Below, piece after piece: positions 17,169 to 24,882 of a DNA stretch of 57,268 nt. Both the position numbers and the translations under genes were made by a program. The notes below the pieces were generated by a model, which ran no database searches, was not told the DNA's origin, and saw nothing but the letters and a program-made list of their open reading frames with translations. Source of the stretch: Candidatus Methylomirabilota bacterium (GTDB lineage Bacteria; Methylomirabilota; Methylomirabilia; Rokubacteriales; CSP1-6); contig DASTFB010000012.1 of assembly GCA_035709005.1 (NCBI GenBank), positions 1 through 57,268 of the forward strand, written 5' to 3'. How positions within the stretch are numbered: the first letter of the stretch is position 1; every line of letters starts with the position of its first letter.

Positions 17169-17239
17169 CCCACCTCCTATCACCGAACTTTCCTCTGGGT
17201 CGGCCTCACCGTAACCACTTCCCCTCGAGAGTTCCCGAA

Positions 17240-17296
17240 GCCGAACGCAGCGCTCAGCGGCCGGCGCAGCCGGTCCGCTGAAGCGGCTTGTTCGAC
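17240..17296 (-). other. attC-like integron recombination site (site 3, 57 bp)
   Basis: On the minus strand: R''-like GTCGAAC, then AAGCCGCTTCAGCGG, an unpaired A, the hairpin CCGGC-TGC-GCCGG, then CCGCTGAGCGCTGC and R'-like GTTCGGC. R'' and R' pair fully if one G-T wobble is allowed; TCAGCGG pairs with CCGCTGA; the 5' arm has one extra base. The single unpaired A and the short stem are textbook attC features. It lies between two homologous binding-protein genes, 10 bases after the stop of one and 72 bases before the start of the next. Confidence 0.82.
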
Positions 17297-17305
17297 GAGC
17301 GCGGC

Positions 17306-18331
17306 TCACTCGACGATCTCGTCTGTCCTGAGCAGCAGCGATTGGGGCAGGGTTAATCCCAGCGTCGCGGCCGTCTTACGATTGACGGTGAGATAGTATC
17401 TCGTCGGCTGTTCCGCGGGCACGCCGGCCGGGTTGGCGCCTTTGAAGATCCGATCAATGTAACGTGCCGCCGTTCGGTAAGTGTCTTCCACGCTGACTCC
17501 GTAGGACATCAGCCCACCCTCCCGGACGATGAAGTTCCATTCATACATGGCGGGAATGCGGTGGCTGGTCGCGAACTCGACAACCCGCTTGCGATTCGTA
17601 GTGGTAAGCCCGTCTGCCACCAGGAACATGGCGTCTGGACGACGGCGCGCCATCGCAGAAAACACCTCGGCGAAGTCATCGGGCCCCCGCAGCCCAAGGG
17701 CTTGCACCTCCACCCTGAGGGTGCGCGCGGCCTTTTCAATCTCACGGTAACGAAGTGTCATCCCTTGATCGTTTGCGTTCCAGAGGATGGCAATTACACG
17801 CGCCGTCGGCAATGCTTCCTTCAGGAGTTCCATACGCTTGCCGCTGAGCTGAATCGATTCGTCGGTCAACCCAGTCACATTCGCACCGGGACGCGCGAGG
17901 CTGGCTATCAGCCCAGTCTCCACCGCGTCTCCGGCAAACGTCGCCATGATGATCGGAATCGAGGAGGTCGCTTGCTTCGCCGCCACCGTCGCCGGCCCGC
18001 CATTCGTCGCGATCACGTCCATCTTGAGTCGCACGAGCTCGGCGGCCAGGCCCGGCAGTCGCTCCACAAAGCCCTCCGCAAAGCGGGCTTCGTACACGAT
18101 GTTCTTGCCCTCGACATAGCCGAGACCGCGCAACGCCTCGCGGAGCGGGCCGGGGGGCGCACCGTCGGGTGTCCGACTTGCTACCGCGAGGAAACCGAGC
18201 CGAAACACCTTCTGGCCGGGTTGCGCTACGGCCAGTAGGGGAGCCACGAAGATGCCGAGCGCCAGTGATAGCGCAACGGCGAACCTCAGGATGGGCGGTC
18301 GAACATGCCAAGACGCCGTGGAGCCGTCCAT
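17306..18331 (-). CDS. ABC_sub_bind family substrate-binding protein (cassette gene 1)
   Basis: 341 residues from ATG 18331 (GGAGA and GGAGA-like purines upstream). Signal peptide: RFAVALSLALGIFVAPLLAVA then QPGQK. The mature protein has the same order of motifs as its neighbour: GFLAVASRTPDGAPPGPL, GLGYVEGKNIVYEARFAEG, RLKMDVIATNG, SLARPGANVTGLTDESI, YIDRIFKGANPAGVPAEQPT and a C-terminal LGLTLPQSLLLRTDEIVE. It is a clear paralog of the protein at 16176-17168, and the two ends (NRKTAATLGLTLPQSLLLR and NLTTAKALGLPIPQSLLIR) are similar. Ligand unknown; no transporter partners nearby. It is followed directly by attC-like site 3. Confidence 0.9.
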   Translation of the reverse strand: MDGSTASWHVRPPILRFAVALSLALGIFVAPLLAVAQPGQKVFRLGFLAVASRTPDGAPPGPLREALRGLGYVEGKNIVYEARFAEGFVERLPGLAAELVRLKMDVIATNGGPATVAAKQATSSIPIIMATFAGDAVETGLIASLARPGANVTGLTDESIQLSGKRMELLKEALPTARVIAILWNANDQGMTLRYREIEKAARTLRVEVQALGLRGPDDFAEVFSAMARRRPDAMFLVADGLTTTNRKRVVEFATSHRIPAMYEWNFIVREGGLMSYGVSVEDTYRTAARYIDRIFKGANPAGVPAEQPTRYYLTVNRKTAATLGLTLPQSLLLRTDEIVE

Positions 18332-18755
18332 GAATCTCCGTCTCCCGCTGATCTGAGTTTTCGTCGAACTAGAATTCGACGCCGGGATAGGCTGATCTGC
18401 ATAACACCACAAGCGCCGCGAGTTCCGGCGGCCTATCTCGGGCGGCCAACTGGACGAGAAGTGCATTTCGGCCTGCCGATTTAGCGCGTTGCCCAACAGG
18501 ACCGCGTTTAAGACGCTCTGGATAGGCTGCCCGATCGCGCAGCGTATCCCGGCGCACTTGGGTTGAAATAACAGGGGGAGGCGGCTTCCGACAACGGATC
18601 CGAGTGACTGCGTGAGGACGATGAAGACCGCCCCCTTTCGTTCCTGGCGCCGGCGACTATAGCGTGTCTCCGCTGGTGCGGGCAAGGACGACAGCCGCCA
18701 CTTGACGCCGCCGCGGTAGCGACGTATCCGTAGGAGCCTCAAGGGAGGCGGCGGC
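18332..18755. other. Intergenic stretch between cassette tract and ubiD operon
   Basis: 424 bases with no gene I can support. Short open frames exist on both strands but have no recognisable domain. It contains one imperfect hairpin at 18520-18549 (GGATAGGCTGC facing GCAGCGTATCC, one mismatch) and a perfect GTTGGGC on the minus strand at 18496-18490, which would fit an attC 3' end; the matching inner arms are too weak for me to call a fourth site. The promoters of the two divergent flanking genes should lie here. Confidence 0.5.
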
Positions 18756-20246
18756 ATGGAAGAGCGCAGCACGGTCGATGTCCCGCGCGATCTGCGGGAG
18801 TGGATAGCCCGGGCCGAGGCGATCGGCCAGATCCAGCGCATCCGGCAGCCGGTCGCCCGGGACGAGATGGGCGCCATCACGTACATGGCCCACCAGACGC
18901 CCAACGCGCCGGCGCCGCTGTTCGAGAGCATCGAGGGCTGCCGGCCAGGCTTCCGCGCCCTGTGGAACCTGATCGGCTCCAGCACCGACCGCTTCGCCCT
19001 CGCCATCGGGGAGCCGACCGGCCTGCCGGTGATGGAGCTCATCCGCCGCTGCAAGAGCCGGTTCACGCAGAGCCTGGCGCCGGTCTTCCTCGACCCCAGC
19101 CAGGCGCCCGTGAACGCCAACCACATCTATGGCGACGACGTCGACGTCATGATCTTCCCGGCCGGCCGCCACTGGCCGCGCGACGGCGGCCCGTACATCG
19201 GCACCGGCGACGCCGTCATCACGCGCGATCCGGACGCCGGCTGGCTGAACGTGGGCTGCTACCGCCAGATGGTCCACGACGGCAAGCACGTCGGCCTGTA
19301 CCTGTCGCCGGGCAAGGACGCGCGCCTGCACATCGAGCGGTACTGGAGCCGGGGGGAGCCCTGCGAGGTCGTCGCGGCGTGGGGCGTGGACCCGGCCATG
19401 TTCATCGCGGCCTCGCTCACGTTTCCCAAGACGGTCTCCGAGCTGGACTTCATCGGCGGGATCGCCGGCCGGCCCGTGGAGCTCTGCAAGGGTCAGGCGG
19501 GCGGGGTGCCGTACCCGGCGCGCGCCGAGATCGTGATCGAGGGGGTCGTGCATCCCGAGGCCCTCAAGCGCGAGGGGCCCTTCGGCGAGTTCACCGGCTA
19601 CTACGGCCGGCCCGAGGACTTCGCCTTCGTCGTGGAAGTGAAGGCCATTCACCACCGCGACGAGCCCATCCTCACGCACGCGCTCATGGCCGACTATCCG
19701 GCGAACGAGACGAGCCTGCTCTACTCCATCGCCCGGTCGGCCAAGATCTGGAACGACCTCGATCGCCTGGGCGTGCCGGGCATCCAGGGTGTCTACTGCC
19801 ATCCCGCCGCCGCGGGGGGCTGGGGCATGACGATCGTCTCGCTGGAGCAGCGCTATGCCGGCCACGCCCCCCAGGCGCTGGCCCTGGCCGCGCAGTGTCC
19901 GGGCGGCGCCTACTTCGCGAAGTGGATCGTCGCCGTCGACGAGGACGTCGATCCCTCGAACATGAACCAGGTGCTGTGGGCCATGGCCACGCGCTGCAAT
20001 CCGGTCGAGGACATCGACATCCTGCGATCCACGTGGTCGACCTGGCTCGATCCCACCCAGAACCCGCCGGAGGAACGGCCCTACGGCTCGAAGGCGCTGA
20101 TCAACGCCTGCATGGAGCACCGGTACATCAAGCAGTTCTCCAAGCGCACGAAGGTCAGCCGCTCCGTCTACGAGTCGGTGGCCCGTCGCTGGAGCGAGCT
20201 CGGGTTCACGGGCACGCCGCCGAAGCTCTGGGCCCTCGAGGACTGA
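18756..20246 (+). CDS. UbiD-family prenyl-FMN-dependent decarboxylase
   Basis: 496 residues, the usual UbiD length; ATG with GGGAGGCGG upstream. It shows the prenyl-FMN and catalytic region PYPARAEIVIEGVVHPE and REGPFGEFTGYYG, giving the Arg-Glu-Glu arrangement of the family. Other family runs are SPGKDARLHIERYW and WIVAVDEDVDPSN. The enzyme reversibly (de)carboxylates aromatic or unsaturated acids using prenylated FMN made by UbiX; no ubiX is in the window. It is 11 bases upstream of a molybdenum hydroxylase gene and in one run with a flavin-dependent oxidoreductase, which suggests an aromatic-acid degradation operon. Exact substrate unknown. Confidence 0.93.
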   Translation: MEERSTVDVPRDLREWIARAEAIGQIQRIRQPVARDEMGAITYMAHQTPNAPAPLFESIEGCRPGFRALWNLIGSSTDRFALAIGEPTGLPVMELIRRCKSRFTQSLAPVFLDPSQAPVNANHIYGDDVDVMIFPAGRHWPRDGGPYIGTGDAVITRDPDAGWLNVGCYRQMVHDGKHVGLYLSPGKDARLHIERYWSRGEPCEVVAAWGVDPAMFIAASLTFPKTVSELDFIGGIAGRPVELCKGQAGGVPYPARAEIVIEGVVHPEALKREGPFGEFTGYYGRPEDFAFVVEVKAIHHRDEPILTHALMADYPANETSLLYSIARSAKIWNDLDRLGVPGIQGVYCHPAAAGGWGMTIVSLEQRYAGHAPQALALAAQCPGGAYFAKWIVAVDEDVDPSNMNQVLWAMATRCNPVEDIDILRSTWSTWLDPTQNPPEERPYGSKALINACMEHRYIKQFSKRTKVSRSVYESVARRWSELGFTGTPPKLWALED

Positions 20247-20257
20247 CAGCCGCAGCC

Positions 20258-22567
20258 ATGATCGGCCAGTCGGTCCGCCGCCGGGAGGACGTCCGCCTGC
20301 TGACGGGCCGCGGCCGGTACGTCGCCGACCTCCCGCTCGACGGCGCAGTGCACGTGGCCGTCGTGCGAAGCCCGCATGCCCACGCCGAGATTTTGGGCAT
20401 CGACGTCGCGGCGGCCCGCCGGCAGTCCGGCGTCATCGGCATTTTCACCCTGGGCGATCTCCCCGAGCTCCGGGGGTGTCTGCCGCCTCCCGCCGTTCCC
20501 GGCGGTACGGTCCGCGCGTATCGGCAGTCGGCGCTGGCCGACGGCCTCGTGCGCTTCGTGGGCGAGCCGGTGGCCGTGGTCGTGGCCGCCGACGCGTACC
20601 GGGCGGTCGATGGCGCCGAGGCCGTCCGCGTGGACTACGAGCGCCACCCGGCCGTCGTCGATCCCCAGGACGCGATCCGCCCCGGCGGTGTCCTGGTTCA
20701 CCAGGACTGGGGCACGAACGTCGCCACCACGGTCACGATGGAGACGGGCGACGTCGACGGCGCCCGGGCCCGGGCCACCCACGTGGTGACCCGTCGGTTT
20801 CGGTGCGGCCGGCTCACGGCGTTGCCGCTCGAGCCGCGCGGGGTGGCCGCGCGGTGGGACCCCGTGGAGGAGACGCTGCACGTGTGGTCGAGCACGCAGA
20901 TGCCGTACGGCGTGCGGCAGCGCGTGGCCGAGACGCTGGGGCTCGCACCCGAGGCCGTCCGGGTGACGGCGCCCGACGTGGGGGGCGGCTTCGGCACCAA
21001 GGGTCCGACGTACCCCGAGGAAATCATCGTCGCGACGCTGGCCCGCCGGCTGGGGCGGCCCGTCCGCTGGAGCGACACGCGGGAGGGCAGCTTCGGCAGC
21101 ACCGCGCACGCCGGCGACCAGGTCCACGACATGACGCTGGCCCTCGCCGCCGACGGCGCGATCCTGGCGCTGGAGGACGACTTTCTGATCGACGCCGGCG
21201 CCTATCTGCCGCGCGGCGCGGTGGTGGCTGGCGTCACCGTGCCTCACCTGCTGAACCTCTACCGCATCCCCGCTGTTCGCTGCCGGGGCCGCATCGTGGT
21301 CACCCACAAGGTGCCGGCGGCGCCGTACCGCGGCGCCGGCCGGACCCAGGCGACGTTCGTCACCGAGCGCCTGCTCGACATCGCCGCGCGCCAGATGGGG
21401 CTGGACCCGGCCGAGCTACGCCGCCGTAATCTCCTGAGCCGGGGCGAGATGCCGCACGACCGGGGCGTGCCGTACCGCGACGGGATGCCGCTGATCCACG
21501 ACTCGGGCGATTACCCGGCGTTGCTGGAGACCGCCCTGAAGCGCGCGGAGTATCCGGAGTTTCGCGTCCGTCAGCGCGCGGCGCGCCGCGAGGGCCAAGC
21601 GCTCGGCCTGGGAGTGGCCGCCTACAGCGAGGCGACCGGCATCGGACCGCACGAGGGCGCCCGCGTCGACATCGACGGGGGTGGCCGCGTGCTCGTGAGC
21701 ACCGGCGCGCCATCCCAGGGGCAGGGCCACGAGACGACGCTGGCCCAGATCTGTGCCGACCGGCTGGGCGTCCCGCTCGAGTCGGTCTCGGTGGTCGGCG
21801 GCGACACCGCGCGCTTTCCGTCCGGCGCCGGCACCTTTGCCAGCCGGATCGCGGTGATCGTGGGCAATGCCGTGGCCCAGGCCGCCGACGACGTGCGACA
21901 GAAGACCAGGCACGTGGCCGCCCGCGCGCTCGAATGCTCGCCCGATGACGTGGTCATCGCCGACGGCCGCGCCCATGTGAAGGGCTCGCCGAATCGCGCG
22001 CTGGCCCTCGGCGCCGTGGCCGCGCTGGCCCAGCGCCCGGACGTCGTGCGTGATCTCGGTGAGCCGGGACTCAGCGCGACGCGGTACGTGAGCCCATCGA
22101 GCGTGACCTGGGCGGCCGGAGTCCACGTGGCCACGGTCGAGGTGGACCGGGAGACGGGCGCGGTGAAGGTGCTCGGCTATCACGCCGTGCACGACGCCGG
22201 GCACGAGATCAACCCGCTGATCGTGGAGGGCCAGACCCACGGCGGCGCGGCCCAGGGCATCGGGGCGGCGCTGTCGGAAGCGATCGTTTACGACGCCAGC
22301 GGCCAGCTCCTCACCCGGACGCTCATGGACTACGCGCTGCCGCGTGCCGACGAGGTGCCGGCCATCGACGTGACGAGCTGCGACTCGCCCTCGCCGCTCA
22401 ACCCGCTCGGAGTGAAGGGGACCGGCGAGGGCTCCGCGGTCGCCGGCCCGGCGGCGATCGCCAACGCCGTGGCCGACGCGCTGGGAAGCGACGGCCCCGA
22501 GATCACCCACGTGCCCGTCCTGGCCATCGAGGTGTGGCGGCGTGACACGTCGGCCGGCCTGAGGTAA
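20258..22567 (+). CDS. Molybdopterin-binding large subunit, xanthine dehydrogenase/CoxL family
   Basis: 769 residues starting MIGQSVRRREDVRLLTGRGR, with the hammerhead domain first and then the Mo-cofactor domain: DVGGGFGTKG, the loop APYRGAGR, QGQGHETTLAQ and the C-terminal GVKGTGEGS with the candidate catalytic Glu. The RGAGR loop is that of the form-II/aldehyde-oxidase-like group, not true CO dehydrogenase. It would hydroxylate a carbon centre using water, passing electrons to FAD and 2Fe-2S partners. None is adjacent; the nearest are at 26842-28247. It follows ubiD after 11 bases and precedes the LLM oxidoreductase after 13 bases. Confidence 0.92.
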   Translation: MIGQSVRRREDVRLLTGRGRYVADLPLDGAVHVAVVRSPHAHAEILGIDVAAARRQSGVIGIFTLGDLPELRGCLPPPAVPGGTVRAYRQSALADGLVRFVGEPVAVVVAADAYRAVDGAEAVRVDYERHPAVVDPQDAIRPGGVLVHQDWGTNVATTVTMETGDVDGARARATHVVTRRFRCGRLTALPLEPRGVAARWDPVEETLHVWSSTQMPYGVRQRVAETLGLAPEAVRVTAPDVGGGFGTKGPTYPEEIIVATLARRLGRPVRWSDTREGSFGSTAHAGDQVHDMTLALAADGAILALEDDFLIDAGAYLPRGAVVAGVTVPHLLNLYRIPAVRCRGRIVVTHKVPAAPYRGAGRTQATFVTERLLDIAARQMGLDPAELRRRNLLSRGEMPHDRGVPYRDGMPLIHDSGDYPALLETALKRAEYPEFRVRQRAARREGQALGLGVAAYSEATGIGPHEGARVDIDGGGRVLVSTGAPSQGQGHETTLAQICADRLGVPLESVSVVGGDTARFPSGAGTFASRIAVIVGNAVAQAADDVRQKTRHVAARALECSPDDVVIADGRAHVKGSPNRALALGAVAALAQRPDVVRDLGEPGLSATRYVSPSSVTWAAGVHVATVEVDRETGAVKVLGYHAVHDAGHEINPLIVEGQTHGGAAQGIGAALSEAIVYDASGQLLTRTLMDYALPRADEVPAIDVTSCDSPSPLNPLGVKGTGEGSAVAGPAAIANAVADALGSDGPEITHVPVLAIEVWRRDTSAGLR

Positions 22568-22580
22568 GGTGCCGTCGCGC

Positions 22581-23612
22581 ATGCGCATCGGCTTCCACCT
22601 CACGCCGTTCTGGAGTCCGACCGATCGCCCGCCGACCGTCATCATCGACGAGGCGATCGAGGTGGTGCGCGCGGCGGCGCGGCTGGGCTTCGCCTGGGTC
22701 TCGGTGGGCCATCACTGGGTCTCCTATCCGACGGTGTGGCCCCATCCCATCCCGCTGCTGGCTCGGTTGGCCCCCGAGACGGGCCTCATGCGGCTCAAGA
22801 CCTCCATGCTGCTGCTGCCGCTCTTGAACCCGGTCGACGCCGCCGAGAATGTCGTCACCCTGGATCACATCACGCACGGCCGCCTCGACGTGGGGGTAGC
22901 CATCGGCTACCGGGAGAAGGAGCTGGCGGCGGCCGGGCTGACGCGCAAGGACCGCGTGCCCAAGCTCGAGGAATCGCTGGCCCTCATGAAACGGCTCTGG
23001 AGCGGTGAGGAAGTGACGTTCGAGGGCGCGTACACGCGCCTGACCGGCGGCCGGCTCGGCATGCTGCCGGCCCAGCGGCCATACCCTCCGCTGGAGATGG
23101 GGGCGCAGAGCGTGGGCGCCACGCGCCGGGCCGCGCGGCTGGTGGACGCCGTGTTCTTTGGCCCCCAGGTGGCCTGGCGCGACGTGGCACGCCTGGTCGG
23201 CATCTATCGCGAGGCGCGGACCGCCGAGGGGCCGGGGACGCCGGGCACCGCGTTCGCCTCGCGCAGCCTGATCGTCGGCGCGAGCAAGGAGGCGGCGAGA
23301 ACGGCCGCCCGCGCGTATCTCGAGCGGACGTTCGCCATGTACCGGGGCTGGGAGATGCAGGAGCCCACCATGGTGCCGCTGCAGCTCGGCTTCGACGGCA
23401 ACCTCGACGACTGGACGATCAACGGCACGCCCGCCCAGTGCGTGGAGACCATCGCCCGGGCCGGCGAGATGGGGCTCGACGGCATCGGCTTCACCATCTA
23501 CAGCCTGCCGCCGGGCGCCGCCGCGCGGATCGCGTATCTGCAGATGATCGCCGAGGAGATCGTGAAGCCGGTCACCGCATCGGCAGCGGCATCAGCTCCT
23601 CGGCGAAGATGA
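22581..23612 (+). CDS. LLM-class (luciferase-like) flavin-dependent oxidoreductase
   Basis: 343 residues from ATG 22581 (AAGG about 11 bases upstream; GTG 22569 is possible but too close to that site). The bacterial-luciferase TIM barrel shows as MRIGFHLTPFW, LGFAWVSVGHHW, HITHGRLDVGVAIGYREKE and EESLALMKRLWSGEEV. It uses reduced FMN or F420 to oxidise or monooxygenate a small substrate; which cofactor is not decided by the sequence. It is the last gene of the ubiD-Mo hydroxylase operon. The 3' end overlaps the convergent MBL gene by 41 bases, so the far C-terminus (ASAAASAPRRR) may be non-conserved. Confidence 0.88.
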   Translation: MRIGFHLTPFWSPTDRPPTVIIDEAIEVVRAAARLGFAWVSVGHHWVSYPTVWPHPIPLLARLAPETGLMRLKTSMLLLPLLNPVDAAENVVTLDHITHGRLDVGVAIGYREKELAAAGLTRKDRVPKLEESLALMKRLWSGEEVTFEGAYTRLTGGRLGMLPAQRPYPPLEMGAQSVGATRRAARLVDAVFFGPQVAWRDVARLVGIYREARTAEGPGTPGTAFASRSLIVGASKEAARTAARAYLERTFAMYRGWEMQEPTMVPLQLGFDGNLDDWTINGTPAQCVETIARAGEMGLDGIGFTIYSLPPGAAARIAYLQMIAEEIVKPVTASAAASAPRRR

Positions 23613-24435
23613 TCTCGCCGTCGTAGATCCGGCGGACGTCGCCGATCCCCTTCTCCATGGGGCCGTGGCCGGAGAGATGGGGACCGGTGTGCACGAGGAC
23701 CAGACGCTTCACCCCGGCCGCCTTGGCCATCTCCGCGGCGCCCGTCGTCCCGCACTGGCCGAAGTTCTCGCCCATCGACCCCATGCGCTCCTGGTCATCC
23801 CAGCACATGCAGAGCATGGTGTCCGCTCCGCGGGCTAGATCGATGACGCTGGGGCAGGGCTGGGTGTCCCCGGTGAACACCACGCTGCCCGCCGCCGAGT
23901 CGAGCCGGTAGGCCAGCGAATCCAGATAGGGCTGCACGTGCTCGGCGGGGGCCGCCGTCACCTGCCAGTCCGGGCCCCGGTGGATGAGCCCCGGCCCCAC
24001 GTCCCGGACCTGCACGGACGGTGGCTTGCGCGGCAGCGTCCCGCCGCGGTTGACGAACACGCGCTGCGAGAGCGGATGATTGACGCGGGCCTTCCAGTCG
24101 TGGGCGAACGCGCCCTCCTCGCCCAGGATCCGCTCGGTGATCGTCTCCGTGAGCGTGGGACCGTACACCTGAAGCATCTTCTCCTTGCCGATGCTCTGGT
24201 CCCACCGGCAGAGCAGGAAGCACGGATAGTCCACGTCGTGGTCGAAGTGGTGGTGCGTGAAGAACAGGTAGTTGACCTGGGTCGGGAAGATGCCGGCCTT
24301 CACGAGCTTGTGGGTGGCGGCGGGCCCGCAGTCGAACATGAGGTACTCGCCGCCGACCTCCACCGCGTAGGCCGAGCCGAACCGATGCGGCGTCGGCGTC
24401 GGCGTGCCGGCACCGAGGACGAACACTCTGGACAT
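23572..24435 (-). CDS. MBL-fold metallo-hydrolase (RNase Z/arylsulfatase-like)
   Basis: 287 residues. Start MSRVFVLGAGTPTPTP, typical of the RNase Z-like branch of metallo-beta-lactamase proteins. The zinc motif is FTHHHFDHDVDY (H61-x-H63-x-D65-H66), followed by the later metal ligands in AAPAEHVQPY, SVVFTGDTQPC and LVLVHTGPH. It hydrolyses an ester, lactone or phosphodiester; the substrate is unclear. It is the last gene of a minus-strand run with the aconitase-X pair, 3 bases after the small subunit, so a shared pathway is likely. Confidence 0.88.
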   Translation of the reverse strand: MSRVFVLGAGTPTPTPHRFGSAYAVEVGGEYLMFDCGPAATHKLVKAGIFPTQVNYLFFTHHHFDHDVDYPCFLLCRWDQSIGKEKMLQVYGPTLTETITERILGEEGAFAHDWKARVNHPLSQRVFVNRGGTLPRKPPSVQVRDVGPGLIHRGPDWQVTAAPAEHVQPYLDSLAYRLDSAAGSVVFTGDTQPCPSVIDLARGADTMLCMCWDDQERMGSMGENFGQCGTTGAAEMAKAAGVKRLVLVHTGPHLSGHGPMEKGIGDVRRIYDGEIIFAEELMPLPMR

Positions 24436-24438
24436 GCG

Positions 24439-24882
24439 TCACCTCGCGTTGGTGGTGGTAGGCACGGCCATGGGCCACACCTCGACGCGGGCGGCCCGGG
24501 GGTCCACGCGCACCCGGTCGCCGGTCCGGATCACGGCCACCGGATCGGGCGACAGGCGATCCATCAGGGCGACGCCGGCCAGGACGGCGCCCTGGACCAT
24601 CACGGGGTTGGCCCAGCCGAAGAGCATGGCCACCGGGGCCAGCCGGCGGGATTTCAGGTCGAGCAACGCCCACGAGGTGGCGAACCCGCCCTTGGCCAGC
24701 GGGCACACGAGCACCTTGCCCGCGATGGACCTGCCGTAGAGCGGGTGCGACTCGCGCGCGATCGTGCCGGTGGACCGGTCCAGGTCGTAGCGGGCGCTGA
24801 AACCCTCGGCGGACACGAGCGCCTCGCCTTCCACGACCTCGCCGACGCCGGGGTGGCCGGTGAGGACGAGGGGCGCCGTCAT
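24439..24882 (-). CDS. Aconitase X small (swivel) subunit, DUF126
   Basis: 147 residues from ATG 24882, which overlaps the large-subunit stop as ATGA. The swivel fold shows as GEALVSAEGFSARYDLDRST, HPLYGRSIAGKVLVCPLAKG, the conserved GSSxxS-like position here reading GGFATSW, and GVALMDRLSPDPV. It forms half of the AcnX active site with the large subunit. Known AcnX enzymes dehydrate cis-3-hydroxy-L-proline or, in archaea, mevalonate 5-phosphate; neither can be chosen from this sequence alone. Confidence 0.85.
   Translation of the reverse strand: MTAPLVLTGHPGVGEVVEGEALVSAEGFSARYDLDRSTGTIARESHPLYGRSIAGKVLVCPLAKGGFATSWALLDLKSRRLAPVAMLFGWANPVMVQGAVLAGVALMDRLSPDPVAVIRTGDRVRVDPRAARVEVWPMAVPTTTNAR

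Noticed and set aside
18369-18557. 62-codon minus-strand frame between the cassette tract and ubiD
   Set aside because: No ribosome site, no recognisable domain, and arginine-rich composition typical of spurious frames.
18490-18568. Possible fourth attC site upstream of the first binding-protein cassette
   Set aside because: GTTGGGC on the minus strand is a perfect 3' core and there is a one-mismatch hairpin inside, but the inner arms next to the cores do not pair and the 5' core is poor (TTTCAAC). Not enough to call without a covariance search.
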